Source: Bacillota bacterium (GTDB lineage: Bacteria > Bacillota > Clostridia > Lachnospirales > Lachnospiraceae). Taken from it: 64,000 nucleotides of DNA. The stretch spans positions 124,001-188,000 of the forward strand of contig JAFAGA010000032.1 in assembly GCA_023423045.1 (NCBI GenBank), read 5' to 3'. Below the pieces are notes generated by a model. It was not told the DNA's origin. It saw only the letters and a list, made by a program, of their open reading frames with translations, and did not search any database. This document shows, one piece after another, positions 33,817 through 43,554 of the stretch. Both the position numbers and the translations under genes were made by a program. Each line of letters opens with the position of its first letter. Within the stretch, counting starts at the first letter, position 1.

Positions 33817-35148
33817 ATGGAGAGATATGATGTTATAGTAATCGGAGGAGGGCCCTCCGGAGTAGCGGCTGCCGTAGCAGCTGCCAGAAATAAAAGTAAG
33901 GTTCTGCTCATTGAACGGGAAGGATACCTGGGCGGAATGGCAACGAATGCCTTGGTTCCTGCCTTAGGACCCTATACGGATGGAAGGACTAATCTGATTG
34001 GAGGAATTGGATTAGAGGTACAGGAGGAGCTAAAAAAGGTTAGTTTTGACAGCCCGTTTTTCGATCATAAACCGGACCGGATTAAGAACAGGGATTGGCT
34101 GCCGATTGATTCGGAAGCGTTAAAGCGGGTACTGGATTCCATCGTTATAAACAGCGGATGTCATCTGCTGTTTCATACCTCGGTAATGGGGGTGGAGTGC
34201 GGCGACGGAAGCGTGGCGTCCGTTACGATACATAATAAGAGCGGATCAAAAAAAGTATATGGGGATTACTTCATTGATTGCTCCGGTGATGCAGATGTGG
34301 CCGCCCTGTCCGGTGCAGGCTTTGAATATGGGGATGATCGGGGAAGGGTACAGGCCGGTACCCTCTGCTTCAAGATTGCCAACTTTCATGTGGAGCGTTT
34401 CATGGAATATGCCAGGGAAGCCGGAGAGGACGGAAATCTGTCCGTTGCCACTGAACGTGCGAAGGCAGCAGGGGAATTTCCCGCAGGAGAGAAGAGTGTG
34501 GCCGGTATGGCTATTCTGGCAAATGGAATGGCAGGTCTGAACTTTGGACATATTTTTGATATCAGGCCTTTGGATCAGCAGGATCTGACCCGAGCAGAGC
34601 TGGAAGCAAGATCCCGGCTGCCGCAGTTCCTGGAGTTTTTACGTAAGTACGTACCGGGAGCCGAGAACGCAGTACTGGCTGCAAGCGGTCCCAATATTGG
34701 GATTCGTGAATCCAGAAGAATAATCGGCGAATATAAAATGACAGCGGAGGATTATTTCAATCGTGCAGATTTTGAGGATAGTATAGCCTATTACAATTAT
34801 CCCATTGATATACATGCGGCGGTTCCGGAGGAAGCCGAACATATTCATGCCTTGTATAAAAGCTCCAAGTATCAGATGGGCGAATGTTATGGCATCCCTT
34901 ACCGCTGCCTGCTGCCGAAGGGATTTGATAATCTTGCCGTAGCTGGCAGAGCAGTCAGCAGTGACCGGGTTATGATGTCTACTCTTCGTATGATGCCGCC
35001 CTGTTTTGCAACCGGACAGGCAGCAGGGACTGCAGCGGCTCTGTGTAAGGCGGATCATATTGGCTTCAAGGAGCTTGCGGTATCGCAATTACGTTGTCTC
35101 CTGCATAAGCAGGGGGTATATTTAAAGAATTTTAATCAACAGGATTGA
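33817..35148 (+). CDS. FAD-dependent oxidoreductase (PF12831 type)
   Basis: A 443-residue flavoprotein. The N-terminal dinucleotide fold is VIVIGGGPSGVAAAVAAARN, with LLIEREGYLGGMATNALVPA, DYFIDCSGDADVAALSGA, RESRRIIGEYKMTAEDY and a C-terminal FDNLAVAGRAVSSDRVMMST. These are features of the FAD_oxidored family, often found in sugar-utilisation loci with unknown substrates. It sits between the esterase and the ABC operon. Ribosome site AAAGGAGAG. Confidence 0.85.
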   Translation: MERYDVIVIGGGPSGVAAAVAAARNKSKVLLIEREGYLGGMATNALVPALGPYTDGRTNLIGGIGLEVQEELKKVSFDSPFFDHKPDRIKNRDWLPIDSEALKRVLDSIVINSGCHLLFHTSVMGVECGDGSVASVTIHNKSGSKKVYGDYFIDCSGDADVAALSGAGFEYGDDRGRVQAGTLCFKIANFHVERFMEYAREAGEDGNLSVATERAKAAGEFPAGEKSVAGMAILANGMAGLNFGHIFDIRPLDQQDLTRAELEARSRLPQFLEFLRKYVPGAENAVLAASGPNIGIRESRRIIGEYKMTAEDYFNRADFEDSIAYYNYPIDIHAAVPEEAEHIHALYKSSKYQMGECYGIPYRCLLPKGFDNLAVAGRAVSSDRVMMSTLRMMPPCFATGQAAGTAAALCKADHIGFKELAVSQLRCLLHKQGVYLKNFNQQD

Positions 35149-35219
35149 AATATGGGTAATTTGTTACAATAGACACTGCTTTTATGTTATAAATATATAA
35201 ATATTAAACATAATATAGG

Positions 35220-35283
35220 GTCAATTATTGAACATAGTTAAGTCATTTAGTGAATTGTTCTTTCCAATGGTCCAAGATATAAT
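35220..35283 (+). promoter_or_regulatory. Direct-repeat operator plus promoter, site 2
   Basis: GTCAATTATTGAAC (35220-35233), 8 nt, GTCATTTAGTGAAT (35242-35255), overlapping a weak -35 TTGTTC (35255-35260), 17 nt, TATAAT (35278-35283). Repeat lengths, spacing and distance to -10 equal those at 30393. It precedes the solute-binding protein gene. Confidence 0.75.
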
Positions 35284-35312
35284 GGGACTATCAAAAAAGG
35301 AGGGTATTTGTA

Positions 35313-36755
35313 ATGAAAAAAATTTTAGCTCTGGTTTTAACCTTTGCTATGACGCTTTCCATATTAGCGGGTTGTGGCAATAATAGTAAGGAAACAACAG
35401 AAACGAAGACGGACAATAAGGATAATACAGCAGCTACCGAAGCTCCCAAGTCTTCGGAGCCTGCTGCAAGCGGTGAGAAGACGGTAGTCACCGTATGGAC
35501 AAAGGACAGACATGATGCGGACTTTATGCAGGGTTTGGTTGATGAGTACAATGCAACTAATACGGATAATATCGAGATTAAGTATGAAATTTACTCTGAC
35601 AATTATATTCAGGCAGTGGATATGGCTTTCCAAAGCGGTGAAGCTCCCGATATGATGGTTGTTCAGGAAACAGTGATCAACAATTATATGAATTCAGGTA
35701 AATTTGCTGATCTTATGCCTTTTATGGATGATGAATTCAAGACAACCTTTGCTGATAACCTAATCGACGGCTTTAATGTAATTGACGGAAAATGCTATTA
35801 TGTTCCTACTGCTTCCACAAGCTGCCGTTTATTCTACAACAAAGAGATATTCGCCAGAGTCGGAGTGGACAAAGCTCCTACCAGTATGGAAGAAATGATT
35901 GAAATTGCAAAGAAGATTACCGCAGAATTATCAGGAGAAGGGATCTATGGCTTTGCTTCCAACTTCAAGAGCCCCGGTTCGGCACTCGGCCGTTCCATGA
36001 CATTAGCAGAGATGAGAGAAAGCGGCAATGTCAACGGCTTTGATTTTGCAAAGGGTGAGTATGATTTCTCCGTATACGCGGACCAAATCGCAGCCTGGAA
36101 GGTATTAATGTCTGAGGAATGTGCATTCCCCGGATGTGAGTCCCTTGATATCGATCCTCTTAGAACACAATTTGCAGCGGGTAAGATCGGTATGTATATG
36201 TCCTATACCCATGCAGAACCGGGAGTATACAAGAATCAGTTCCCGATGGAGCAGGAATGGGGCTGTGCCCAGATCCCTACTACCGGAGGTGTTGTAAACG
36301 GTGCTCAGAACTATCAGGCAATCAACGGCTATTTCTTCAATGCTGAGAGCAAGAATCTGGATGCAGCCTGGAAGGTATATACCGCAGTATTTGCCAATGT
36401 TCAAAACCTTGCTGATTACTATTCTGCAGGTCTTGGTATCTCTTCTGTAAAAGCAGCCATCGAGCTTGCTACTCCGGATGAGGTTTATACAAAGAACCCG
36501 GATCTGTTAGTAACTGCTACCGACAAGATTTATCCCAAGATTCCTTCTGCAATCAAGGCTGATGCGGTTGTTATAGAGGGACAGGACTTCTTTAGCGTAT
36601 TTGCGGAAATGATCCTTGGTGATCTGGATATTCCTACAGGACTTGCAGATCTAACGGAAAGATACAACGCAGCATACCGCGCGGGGATCAAGGAAGGAGT
36701 TGGAACAGAGATTAAAATTGCCGGTTTTAATCCTATGAATCCAATGGGCAATTAA
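35313..36755 (+). CDS. Sugar ABC transporter solute-binding lipoprotein (family 1)
   Basis: Extracellular binding protein of 480 residues. Signal peptide with lipobox LSILAGCGN (Cys21), a Thr/Lys/Asn linker, then a family 1 fold: VVTVWTKDRHDADFMQGLVDEYN, APDMMVVQE and AAGKIGMYMSYTHAEPG. The two permeases follow. The neighbouring GH130 gene suggests beta-mannooligosaccharides as ligand. Ribosome site AAAGGAGGG. The promoter carries the paired direct repeats. Confidence 0.9.
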   Translation: MKKILALVLTFAMTLSILAGCGNNSKETTETKTDNKDNTAATEAPKSSEPAASGEKTVVTVWTKDRHDADFMQGLVDEYNATNTDNIEIKYEIYSDNYIQAVDMAFQSGEAPDMMVVQETVINNYMNSGKFADLMPFMDDEFKTTFADNLIDGFNVIDGKCYYVPTASTSCRLFYNKEIFARVGVDKAPTSMEEMIEIAKKITAELSGEGIYGFASNFKSPGSALGRSMTLAEMRESGNVNGFDFAKGEYDFSVYADQIAAWKVLMSEECAFPGCESLDIDPLRTQFAAGKIGMYMSYTHAEPGVYKNQFPMEQEWGCAQIPTTGGVVNGAQNYQAINGYFFNAESKNLDAAWKVYTAVFANVQNLADYYSAGLGISSVKAAIELATPDEVYTKNPDLLVTATDKIYPKIPSAIKADAVVIEGQDFFSVFAEMILGDLDIPTGLADLTERYNAAYRAGIKEGVGTEIKIAGFNPMNPMGN

Positions 36756-36787
36756 TAGCTATATAACTTTATAACAGGTAAAAGTGA

Positions 36788-36824
36788 GAGTTGTCTTGAT
36801 CCCTTAAGACAACTCAAACTTTTT
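36788..36824 (+). terminator. Attenuating hairpin between binding protein and permease
   Basis: GAGTTGTCTT pairs with AAGACAACTC, followed by AAACTTTTT. Such hairpins often keep binding-protein mRNA more abundant than permease mRNA. Confidence 0.6.
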
Positions 36825-36843
36825 AAAGAAAGGAACAGGATCT

Positions 36844-37788
36844 GTGAACTTAAATAATAAGGCTAAAATGTCACCCATAAAGAGAAAGAGATTAATTGTT
36901 GAGAATTTGCGGTCATACAGTTTGCTGCTCCCCAATTTAATTCTATTTATCGTATTCTCGGTTTATCCGGTAATCTGGACACTTAAGTATGTATTCTACC
37001 GGTACAGCGGATACGGTTCTTCCGTTCCGAAGTTTACAGGTCTTGATAACATTCTCCGTGTCTTTCAGGATGAGATATATTGGAAAGCGGTGGTGAATAC
37101 CCTGCGCTATGGAGGTGCCAAAATACTGTTTACAATTCCTCTTGCATTTATCTTAGCACTTCTTTTGAGTAAGAAAAGAAGAGGAAACGGTGTGTTTCAG
37201 AGCGTTATTTTTATTCCGACCATTATGAGCTCTGCGGTAATGGGGCTGGTATTCTACCTGCTGTTCAATGTATACAGCGGACAGATTAACCAGTATCTGC
37301 TGAATTGGAACATCATAAGCAAGCCGATCAACTGGCTGGGGCAGGAACACGCAATGAAAACGCTGGTGATTACTGCGGTGTGGGGCGGTCTCGGCAACTA
37401 CATGGTATATTTTATTGCCGGACTTCAGCAAATATCGGAGGAAGCGCTGGAGAGTGCACGCATTGACGGCGCAAATCGGTTACAGACCATCTGGTACATC
37501 ATTCTGCCGATGCTTGGTCCTATTTTGAAGATTATCTTAATGCTGGCAATTACTTCGGCCTTTGCGGATATGAGTAATGTCATGGTATTGACCGAAGGCG
37601 GACCGACCAATGAAACTATGGTTATGGCCTTGTATGGATATCAATTTTTCTTCCCGATATCGGCAGTGGCCTCCGTTACCCCTCAGTTTGGCTATGGAGC
37701 GGCGGTAAGCTTTATTTCGGCAATTATAGCGGGGATTATCACGGTGGGATATTTGTTCATCTCCAAAAAACTGGACGATATTTATTAG
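36844..37788 (+). CDS. Sugar ABC transporter permease (MalF/UgpA type)
   Basis: Inner-membrane permease of 314 residues with six predicted helices. The EAA loop reads EEALESARIDGANRLQTIWYIILPML, which contacts the ATPase. No ATPase gene is in the locus, so a shared MsmX-type ATPase is expected. The start is a GTG at 36844 with AGGAA 8 nt upstream; the ATG at 36868 has no such site. The second permease follows 12 bp later. Confidence 0.9.
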   Translation: MNLNNKAKMSPIKRKRLIVENLRSYSLLLPNLILFIVFSVYPVIWTLKYVFYRYSGYGSSVPKFTGLDNILRVFQDEIYWKAVVNTLRYGGAKILFTIPLAFILALLLSKKRRGNGVFQSVIFIPTIMSSAVMGLVFYLLFNVYSGQINQYLLNWNIISKPINWLGQEHAMKTLVITAVWGGLGNYMVYFIAGLQQISEEALESARIDGANRLQTIWYIILPMLGPILKIILMLAITSAFADMSNVMVLTEGGPTNETMVMALYGYQFFFPISAVASVTPQFGYGAAVSFISAIIAGIITVGYLFISKKLDDIY

Positions 37789-37800
37789 GAGGCTGACAGG

Positions 37801-38682
37801 ATGAGGAAAGAGAAAAGATGGCTTTTATTAAACATAAAAACGGTTTACAGAGCGCGCGGCTCGTTGCTTTTCGCCGTATATTTATTTGTCGGTATCATGG
37901 TTTTATTTACCGTATATCCGATTATATATGCAGTATTAGGCTCCTTTAAGACAAACGCGGAATTAACCAGAGGAGCAGCCTTCCTGCCGGAAATATGGAG
38001 ATTCGAAAACTATTACCAGGCCTTTGTGAAGGCGGATTTTACGAAATACACGCTTAACAGCGTCGTGGTCAGTCTCTCGGTTATGGTAATTGCCAGCGTT
38101 ACGGCTGCCCTCGCCGGATATACCTTCGCCAGAAGAGATTTTGTGTTTAAGAAATTAATTATAGCCATGTATGTCGGATTAATGTTTGTGGCATTGGGAT
38201 CCGTAACCCTGTATCCGATTTATATGCTTCTGGTGAAGCTGAACCTGAATAAAACGGTTGTGGGTTTAATCCTGGCATTAACCGGAGGTCAGGCGACCAA
38301 TGTTATGCTGATTATGGGCTTTACGAAAAGTATACCTAAGGAGCTGGATGAAGCGGCAATCATAGACGGATGTACGGTATACGGTATCTTCTTCCGCATC
38401 CTCCTGCCTTTAATACGGCCCATTCTTGCCGTTGTGGCGTTGTTTTCCTTCCGCCATGCCTGGAATGATTATATTACAACTCTGATTATGAGTATTGCCA
38501 TACCAAATCTGAGAACGCTGACGGTTGCGGTTGTTCAACTAAAGTATTCGGTCAACGCTGCGGCAGAATGGCATATTATGCTGGCAGGCGCATCTATAGC
38601 CATCATTCCGATTCTAATTCTGTATCTGTTCTGCAATAAGCAGTTCATAGCCGGCTTAACCTCGGGCGCAGTCAAAGGTTGA
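37801..38682 (+). CDS. Sugar ABC transporter permease (MalG/UgpE type)
   Basis: Second permease of 293 residues with six helices. The EAA motif is KELDEAAIIDGCTVYGIFFRI, and the N-terminal LFTVYPIIYAVLGSFKTNAEL is typical of carbohydrate-uptake group 1 transporters. It follows the first permease after 12 bp, with AGGAGG overlapping that gap. Confidence 0.92.
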   Translation: MRKEKRWLLLNIKTVYRARGSLLFAVYLFVGIMVLFTVYPIIYAVLGSFKTNAELTRGAAFLPEIWRFENYYQAFVKADFTKYTLNSVVVSLSVMVIASVTAALAGYTFARRDFVFKKLIIAMYVGLMFVALGSVTLYPIYMLLVKLNLNKTVVGLILALTGGQATNVMLIMGFTKSIPKELDEAAIIDGCTVYGIFFRILLPLIRPILAVVALFSFRHAWNDYITTLIMSIAIPNLRTLTVAVVQLKYSVNAAAEWHIMLAGASIAIIPILILYLFCNKQFIAGLTSGAVKG

Positions 38683-38757
38683 TGCTTTCCGGCCTGTAAT
38701 ATGATATCATTACCTTGCGGGGAGAGGGAGGAAACTGATCCCACAGGAGGTTCGGCT

Positions 38758-40584
38758 ATGAGAAAAATATTAGGAAATACGAAGTTTAAGACGAAGATTG
38801 TTCTTTTGTTCATCCTGCTTCTGTTGGTAAACAGCACCTTTGCGGGGATGCTTTATTATAATTATGCCTACAAGGATACCCTGAAGAACTTTTACCAGAG
38901 CTCGGAGGATATCGTATCCCAGATGAATGTTCATATACATAGCCGTTTGCGGGGGATTACAAGCAGAGTTTATGCGTTGAACAATAATATGAATTTTATC
39001 AAGCCCATGACTGATTTCTTGATCTCCCCGGTGAACCATAATTATGTAATCCTGTTGAGTACCGTACCGGATTCCATCAGTGAATTGCAAAATAGTGATG
39101 ATTATATCGATTCAGTATATATATTTACGAAATACGGTTATTTTGAGAACTATGTCAAGATCCGAAGGCACAATGTATCGATGGAGGAGACCCCATTGTA
39201 CCAGTACTTTATAGATCATCCGGACAGCACCATAGGCTGGTTTCCTGCGATGGAAAGTCCTATCTTTCAGGATAAGGAAACGATTATCCCCGTTGTATAC
39301 CGTTTTAAGATAAGTTACCAGGATATTTTCACCGTCGTAAGTATTAACCAGGCAAAAATCATGGAATACCTAGGGAAGACCTATGAATCCTATGATAAGA
39401 TCTTCATTGTAGATAAGGATGGAAATAATATAGCAAATTATAGTGAGGAAGAAAGGGAGGTCTACTCGGCCTTGGATTTTGAAGCCCTTGAGGAAAACTA
39501 TGATGTGTTGTGTGAGCCGATCATCTATCAGAATAATAATTATCTGGCAACCTATACGGTAATGAAAGGCAATGGCTGGAGAATCTGCGCTTTAAAATCT
39601 ACGGAATCCTTGCTGGGAAGTCTTTCCCAGCTGCGTCTGTACATAATGTATGTTCTTGGCGGCAGCTTTCTTCTGTGCTTTATTACCGTAATGATCCTTG
39701 CCGGGATGCTGACGAAGCCTTTGGGTCAATTGGTGCAGATCATGGATAAGACGATTAAGAAGGGCTTTCATGTACAGTTTAATTACCCCTATGAGGATGA
39801 GGTGGGTAATCTTGCAAAAAGCTATAATTACATGGTCAAAGAGATCGATACTCTGGTTACGGAATTAAATGAGAACATAGCAGAACTGGAAAAAGAGAAG
39901 GAAAATGTGAAGAAGGTGCAGGCATTAAAGCGGAAAGCGGAGCTTCGAGCCTTGCAGGCACAAATTAATCCGCATTTTCTATATAATACCTTGAACACGA
40001 TTACCTGGCAGGCTGCAGATCAGGGGGCCTCGGAGATTAGTGTATTATCCAACTCCCTGGGCAAATTCTTCCGTGTCAGCCTCAGTAAGGGGAAAGAAGT
40101 TATTACAATTCAGGAAGAAATGGAGCATGTCTGCAGCTATCTGGAGATACAGAAGATCCGTTATAAATCGAAGATCTATTATGAGATTTCTATTCCGGAG
40201 GAAATCCGAAGGATGTCTATTGTGAAGCTGGTATTGCAGCCCTTGGTGGAGAACTCCCTGTATCATGGGATTAAGATGAAGGAGAATCAAGGCTGTATTA
40301 GGATATCGGCTGTATTGCAGGAGGATGGATATGGAGTTCCCGGTATTAAGATCTGTGTAGAGGATGATGGATTAGGAATTGACAGGGAGAAGCTGGAGCA
40401 GCTGAACGAGGGTCTGAGTCAGTGCATAACAGACAGTAACTCCGGTTACGGAATCTATAATGTGAATGAACGCTTAAAGCTGTATTACGGAGAGGCTTAT
40501 GGTTTAACGCTTGAAAGCAGACAGGGGGAAGGAACCAGGGCAATTATCGTAATTCCTGCACAGGAGATGGGAGGGGAAGGATAA
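38758..40584 (+). CDS. Sensor histidine kinase, YesM type
   Basis: Membrane kinase of 608 residues. Two helices (about 17-37 and 295-320) flank an extracellular dCache-like sensor. HAMP and a coiled coil follow, then the His_kinase domain with H406 in AQINPHFLYNTLNT, and HATPase_c with PLVENSLYHGI and EDDGLGI. The family detects sugars or their transport state. The stop codon directly abuts the start of the response regulator, so the pair is coupled. The ATG at 38758 is taken for its AGGAGG site. Confidence 0.93.
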   Translation: MRKILGNTKFKTKIVLLFILLLLVNSTFAGMLYYNYAYKDTLKNFYQSSEDIVSQMNVHIHSRLRGITSRVYALNNNMNFIKPMTDFLISPVNHNYVILLSTVPDSISELQNSDDYIDSVYIFTKYGYFENYVKIRRHNVSMEETPLYQYFIDHPDSTIGWFPAMESPIFQDKETIIPVVYRFKISYQDIFTVVSINQAKIMEYLGKTYESYDKIFIVDKDGNNIANYSEEEREVYSALDFEALEENYDVLCEPIIYQNNNYLATYTVMKGNGWRICALKSTESLLGSLSQLRLYIMYVLGGSFLLCFITVMILAGMLTKPLGQLVQIMDKTIKKGFHVQFNYPYEDEVGNLAKSYNYMVKEIDTLVTELNENIAELEKEKENVKKVQALKRKAELRALQAQINPHFLYNTLNTITWQAADQGASEISVLSNSLGKFFRVSLSKGKEVITIQEEMEHVCSYLEIQKIRYKSKIYYEISIPEEIRRMSIVKLVLQPLVENSLYHGIKMKENQGCIRISAVLQEDGYGVPGIKICVEDDGLGIDREKLEQLNEGLSQCITDSNSGYGIYNVNERLKLYYGEAYGLTLESRQGEGTRAIIVIPAQEMGGEG

Positions 40585-42213
40585 ATGTATCGAATCATAG
40601 TCGCAGATGATGAGGAGTATGTACGGGATCTGTTGGTGAAGGGAATTAATCAATCTCCGTTACCTTATGAGGTAGTGGGGGTTGCAGCCAATGGCACCGC
40701 GGCAATTGAGCTTGTTGGAGAGCTGAGACCGGATGTGCTGATTACGGATATCTGCATGCCCGGTATCAACGGATTGGATCTGATAAGAATGGTAAATGAC
40801 CTGAATCAGAGCATAAAAACAATTATCATCAGCGGACATGATGAATTTGCTTACGCAAAGAAGGCAATGACTCTTGGAGTATCAGAATATTTATTAAAGC
40901 CTTTTCTGCCCGATGAGCTTTTTGCCGTGTTGAAAAAGATACAGGATGAGCTGGAGAATCAGGCCAATTTATTGCACAACATGGAGCAGATGCAAAGCCA
41001 GCTTCAAAAGAACATGATACATGAGCAGGAACGTTATCTGCTGCAGGTCCTTCACAATAATTTGCCTGAGGAGGAGCTGCTGCAGGAAGCCGAGCGGGTT
41101 CAGCTCGATATCCGGGCACGATATTACTGTGTTGGTATAATGAAATATCCCCTTACCCAAATCAAAATAGAACAACGGGACTATCAGAAGATTGAGGAGC
41201 TGTTAGCCATTGTGCAAGATACCTATTTTCATACAAATCTAAGGCTTTATCTGCTCAATGAAAACAATAATCACTTAATCCTGATCTTCTGCGGAGATCA
41301 CAGTAATCAGATACTGTTCCATAGAAGTATTCAGGAGGGACTTGAGAAAATGAATGAAAGTATGCAGCGCTACTATTATATGAAGCTTGGTTGTGCCCTT
41401 GGAAATACCTATCAGGAGTGGAAACAGATCTCCCATTCTTATAAGGAAGGGATTACCGTATGGAAAGGATATCTGTTTCAGACAGACAGTACCCTGCGTT
41501 ATGCAGATATGCAGAAAAAGGGACAAGTCTGTGCTGTGGACATCATACAAAGTCCGAAGGAACTGGAACGCTCCTTGCTGCTTCATATTCAAATGAACCG
41601 CCAGGATATGGCGGCTGCCGACCTGCAGGATATTCTTAAGTACTATGCTTCCTTTGGTGTGGATATGGTTGAATTTGTGAACATATCCCTGGTGAATCTG
41701 GTATATACCATCTCCGATAAGGTGATGAAAGCAAGCGGGGACATCAAGGCATGGGAAGATGAAGGAATGGTGGAATACCTGAAGAAGCACTTCACCCATG
41801 GCAGCCTGATGGAAGCCAAGGTAGTATTGGAAGAATATATCATACGGTGCTGTGAACAGTATGCGGTCATCAATAAAAATCAAGGTGATAAAATTGTCCG
41901 TAATGTGAAACTTTTAATCGAGGAAAATCTGGATAATGAGGATTTCAACCTGGAAAATGCATCGATGCAGTTGTACTTCAGTCATAATTATATACGCCAG
42001 TTATTTAAGCAAAAAACCGGAGAGAGCTTTGTCGAGTATCTGAGCAGGAGAAGAATGGAAACAGCAGGAGAACTGCTGAAGAATACCAACCTGAAAATTC
42101 AGGAGGTGGCCAATAAGACCGGCTACAGTAATCCCAGGTATTTTGCCAGCTGCTTCCGCAAGTTCTATAACTGCACACCGACGGAGTATCGTGGTGGGAG
42201 CGAAGAGAAATAA
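40585..42213 (+). CDS. AraC-type response regulator, YesN type
   Basis: Regulator of 542 residues. The receiver domain (about 1-120) has the acidic pair ADDEEY, phospho-acceptor D55 in ITDICMPGING and K in LLKPFLPDE. A long middle region (about 130-430) is followed by an AraC HTH pair with FSHNYIRQLFKQKTGESFVEYLSRRR and AGYSN-like ANKTGYSNPRYFASCFRKF, TPTEYR. Partner of the YesM kinase. It is the best candidate for binding the direct repeats at 30393 and 35220. Confidence 0.93.
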   Translation: MYRIIVADDEEYVRDLLVKGINQSPLPYEVVGVAANGTAAIELVGELRPDVLITDICMPGINGLDLIRMVNDLNQSIKTIIISGHDEFAYAKKAMTLGVSEYLLKPFLPDELFAVLKKIQDELENQANLLHNMEQMQSQLQKNMIHEQERYLLQVLHNNLPEEELLQEAERVQLDIRARYYCVGIMKYPLTQIKIEQRDYQKIEELLAIVQDTYFHTNLRLYLLNENNNHLILIFCGDHSNQILFHRSIQEGLEKMNESMQRYYYMKLGCALGNTYQEWKQISHSYKEGITVWKGYLFQTDSTLRYADMQKKGQVCAVDIIQSPKELERSLLLHIQMNRQDMAAADLQDILKYYASFGVDMVEFVNISLVNLVYTISDKVMKASGDIKAWEDEGMVEYLKKHFTHGSLMEAKVVLEEYIIRCCEQYAVINKNQGDKIVRNVKLLIEENLDNEDFNLENASMQLYFSHNYIRQLFKQKTGESFVEYLSRRRMETAGELLKNTNLKIQEVANKTGYSNPRYFASCFRKFYNCTPTEYRGGSEEK

Positions 42214-42337
42214 TTTGGGGGCCTCCTGCTCCATCATGGGACAGGAAGGATAATCTGAATAATAACAGTTAAGACATGGTATTCCGGCGGATCCGGGAGC
42301 TATGAAACGGATAGGAGTACGTAAGGAGGAGAATAGA

Positions 42338-43339
42338 ATGGGAAGAATGCTGCCGAGTTTGACATCCAGTGATGTGATATACAGATATAAAGGCGGGGAG
42401 CCGGTGCTTAGTAAAAAGGATATTCCTTATGAAGCGGATTGCATCTTTAATGCGGGGGTTACAAAGTACCGCGGCCAATATGTTATGGCCTTCCGCAATG
42501 ACTACAGCTTTGACGGAGTGGGTTCCTTCGGCAATTGTATGATCGGACTGGCCTTCAGTGAGAACGGAATTGATTGGAAGGTCCGGGAGAAGCCCTTTAT
42601 TACCAAGGAGGATTTAAACGATCCTGATGTGACGAAGGTCTATGACCCGAGACTTACCGTGATAGATAATGTGTGTTATCTTTGCTTTGCGGTAGATACC
42701 AGGCATGGTGTTCGTGGCGGCATCGCAAGGACGGAGGATCTGAATACTATTGAGGTGCTTACCCTTACAGCGCCGGATAATCGGAATATGGTACTTTTTC
42801 CGGAGAAGATAGGCGGCCGCTACGTACGCCTGGAGCGTCCGTTCCCGGTATATTCCAGAGGAGGAGTGGACCGCTTTGATATCTGGATCTCTTTTTCTGA
42901 GGATATGAGATATTGGGGTGACACCCGGCTGCTGCTCGCAGTGGAGGATGTTCCTTATGCCAATGATAAGATTGGTCCAGGCGCACCGCCGATTAAGACG
43001 GATAAGGGATGGCTGACCTTATTCCATTCCGTTGATATTGACCGAACAAGGGAAAAGAATGGCTGGGAAGCAAAGTGGCAGAAACGCTACTGCGGAGGAA
43101 TTATGCTCCTTGACTTGGAGAATCCTTCCAAGGTCATCGGTTTATATAAGGAACCCTTGATTGCCCCAGAGACCCTGTATGAAGTGGAAGAAGGATTTCG
43201 CACCAATGTAATCTTTCCGGGAGGAATGATATTAGAGGATAATAGTGAAGTGAAGATCTATTACGGAGCTTCGGACACGGTGGAGTGTCTGGCAACTGCC
43301 AGGCTGGAGGATTTATTGTCGCTTTGTAAGCCCGTATAG
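42338..43339 (+). CDS. GH130 glycoside phosphorylase (beta-mannoside type)
   Basis: Cytosolic five-bladed propeller enzyme of 333 residues. Family features are IFNAGVTKYRGQYVMAFRND, YDPRLTVIDNVCYLCFAVD, RPFPVYSRGGVDRFDIWIS and KIGPGAPPIKTDKGWLTLFH, then FPGGMILEDNSEVKIYYGASD. GH130 enzymes phosphorolyse beta-1,4-mannooligosaccharides or mannosyl-glucose/GlcNAc, giving mannose 1-phosphate; which one cannot be decided by eye. It starts at 42338 after AAGGAGGAG and ends the operon; a terminator follows. Confidence 0.9.
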   Translation: MGRMLPSLTSSDVIYRYKGGEPVLSKKDIPYEADCIFNAGVTKYRGQYVMAFRNDYSFDGVGSFGNCMIGLAFSENGIDWKVREKPFITKEDLNDPDVTKVYDPRLTVIDNVCYLCFAVDTRHGVRGGIARTEDLNTIEVLTLTAPDNRNMVLFPEKIGGRYVRLERPFPVYSRGGVDRFDIWISFSEDMRYWGDTRLLLAVEDVPYANDKIGPGAPPIKTDKGWLTLFHSVDIDRTREKNGWEAKWQKRYCGGIMLLDLENPSKVIGLYKEPLIAPETLYEVEEGFRTNVIFPGGMILEDNSEVKIYYGASDTVECLATARLEDLLSLCKPV

Positions 43340-43359
43340 GTGAAAGAGAAGAAACAGGG

Positions 43360-43391
43360 AGGGGTTTTGCGCGGATGGCAAACCCCTTTTG
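43360..43391 (+). terminator. Intrinsic terminator of the GH130 operon
   Basis: AGGGGTTT-TGC pairs with GCAAACCCCT, followed by TTTT. Confidence 0.75.
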
Positions 43392-43554
43392 TCATTATAA
43401 AGCTTGTAATAAAGATTGTAATAAAGATACAAAAACCCCTTTACTTTACCACTCTATAGTGTTAAAATTATACTATATGAGAACTTTTATATATTGTTTG
43501 CTCATGCTCATTTTGTTTTCATAATATAACAGCAGGATGAAAGGAGTCCTAACG

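Noticed and set aside
35313..38682. Importer ATPase gene within the sugar locus
   Set aside because: No ABC ATPase frame occurs between the binding protein and the kinase; a shared ATPase elsewhere is assumed.
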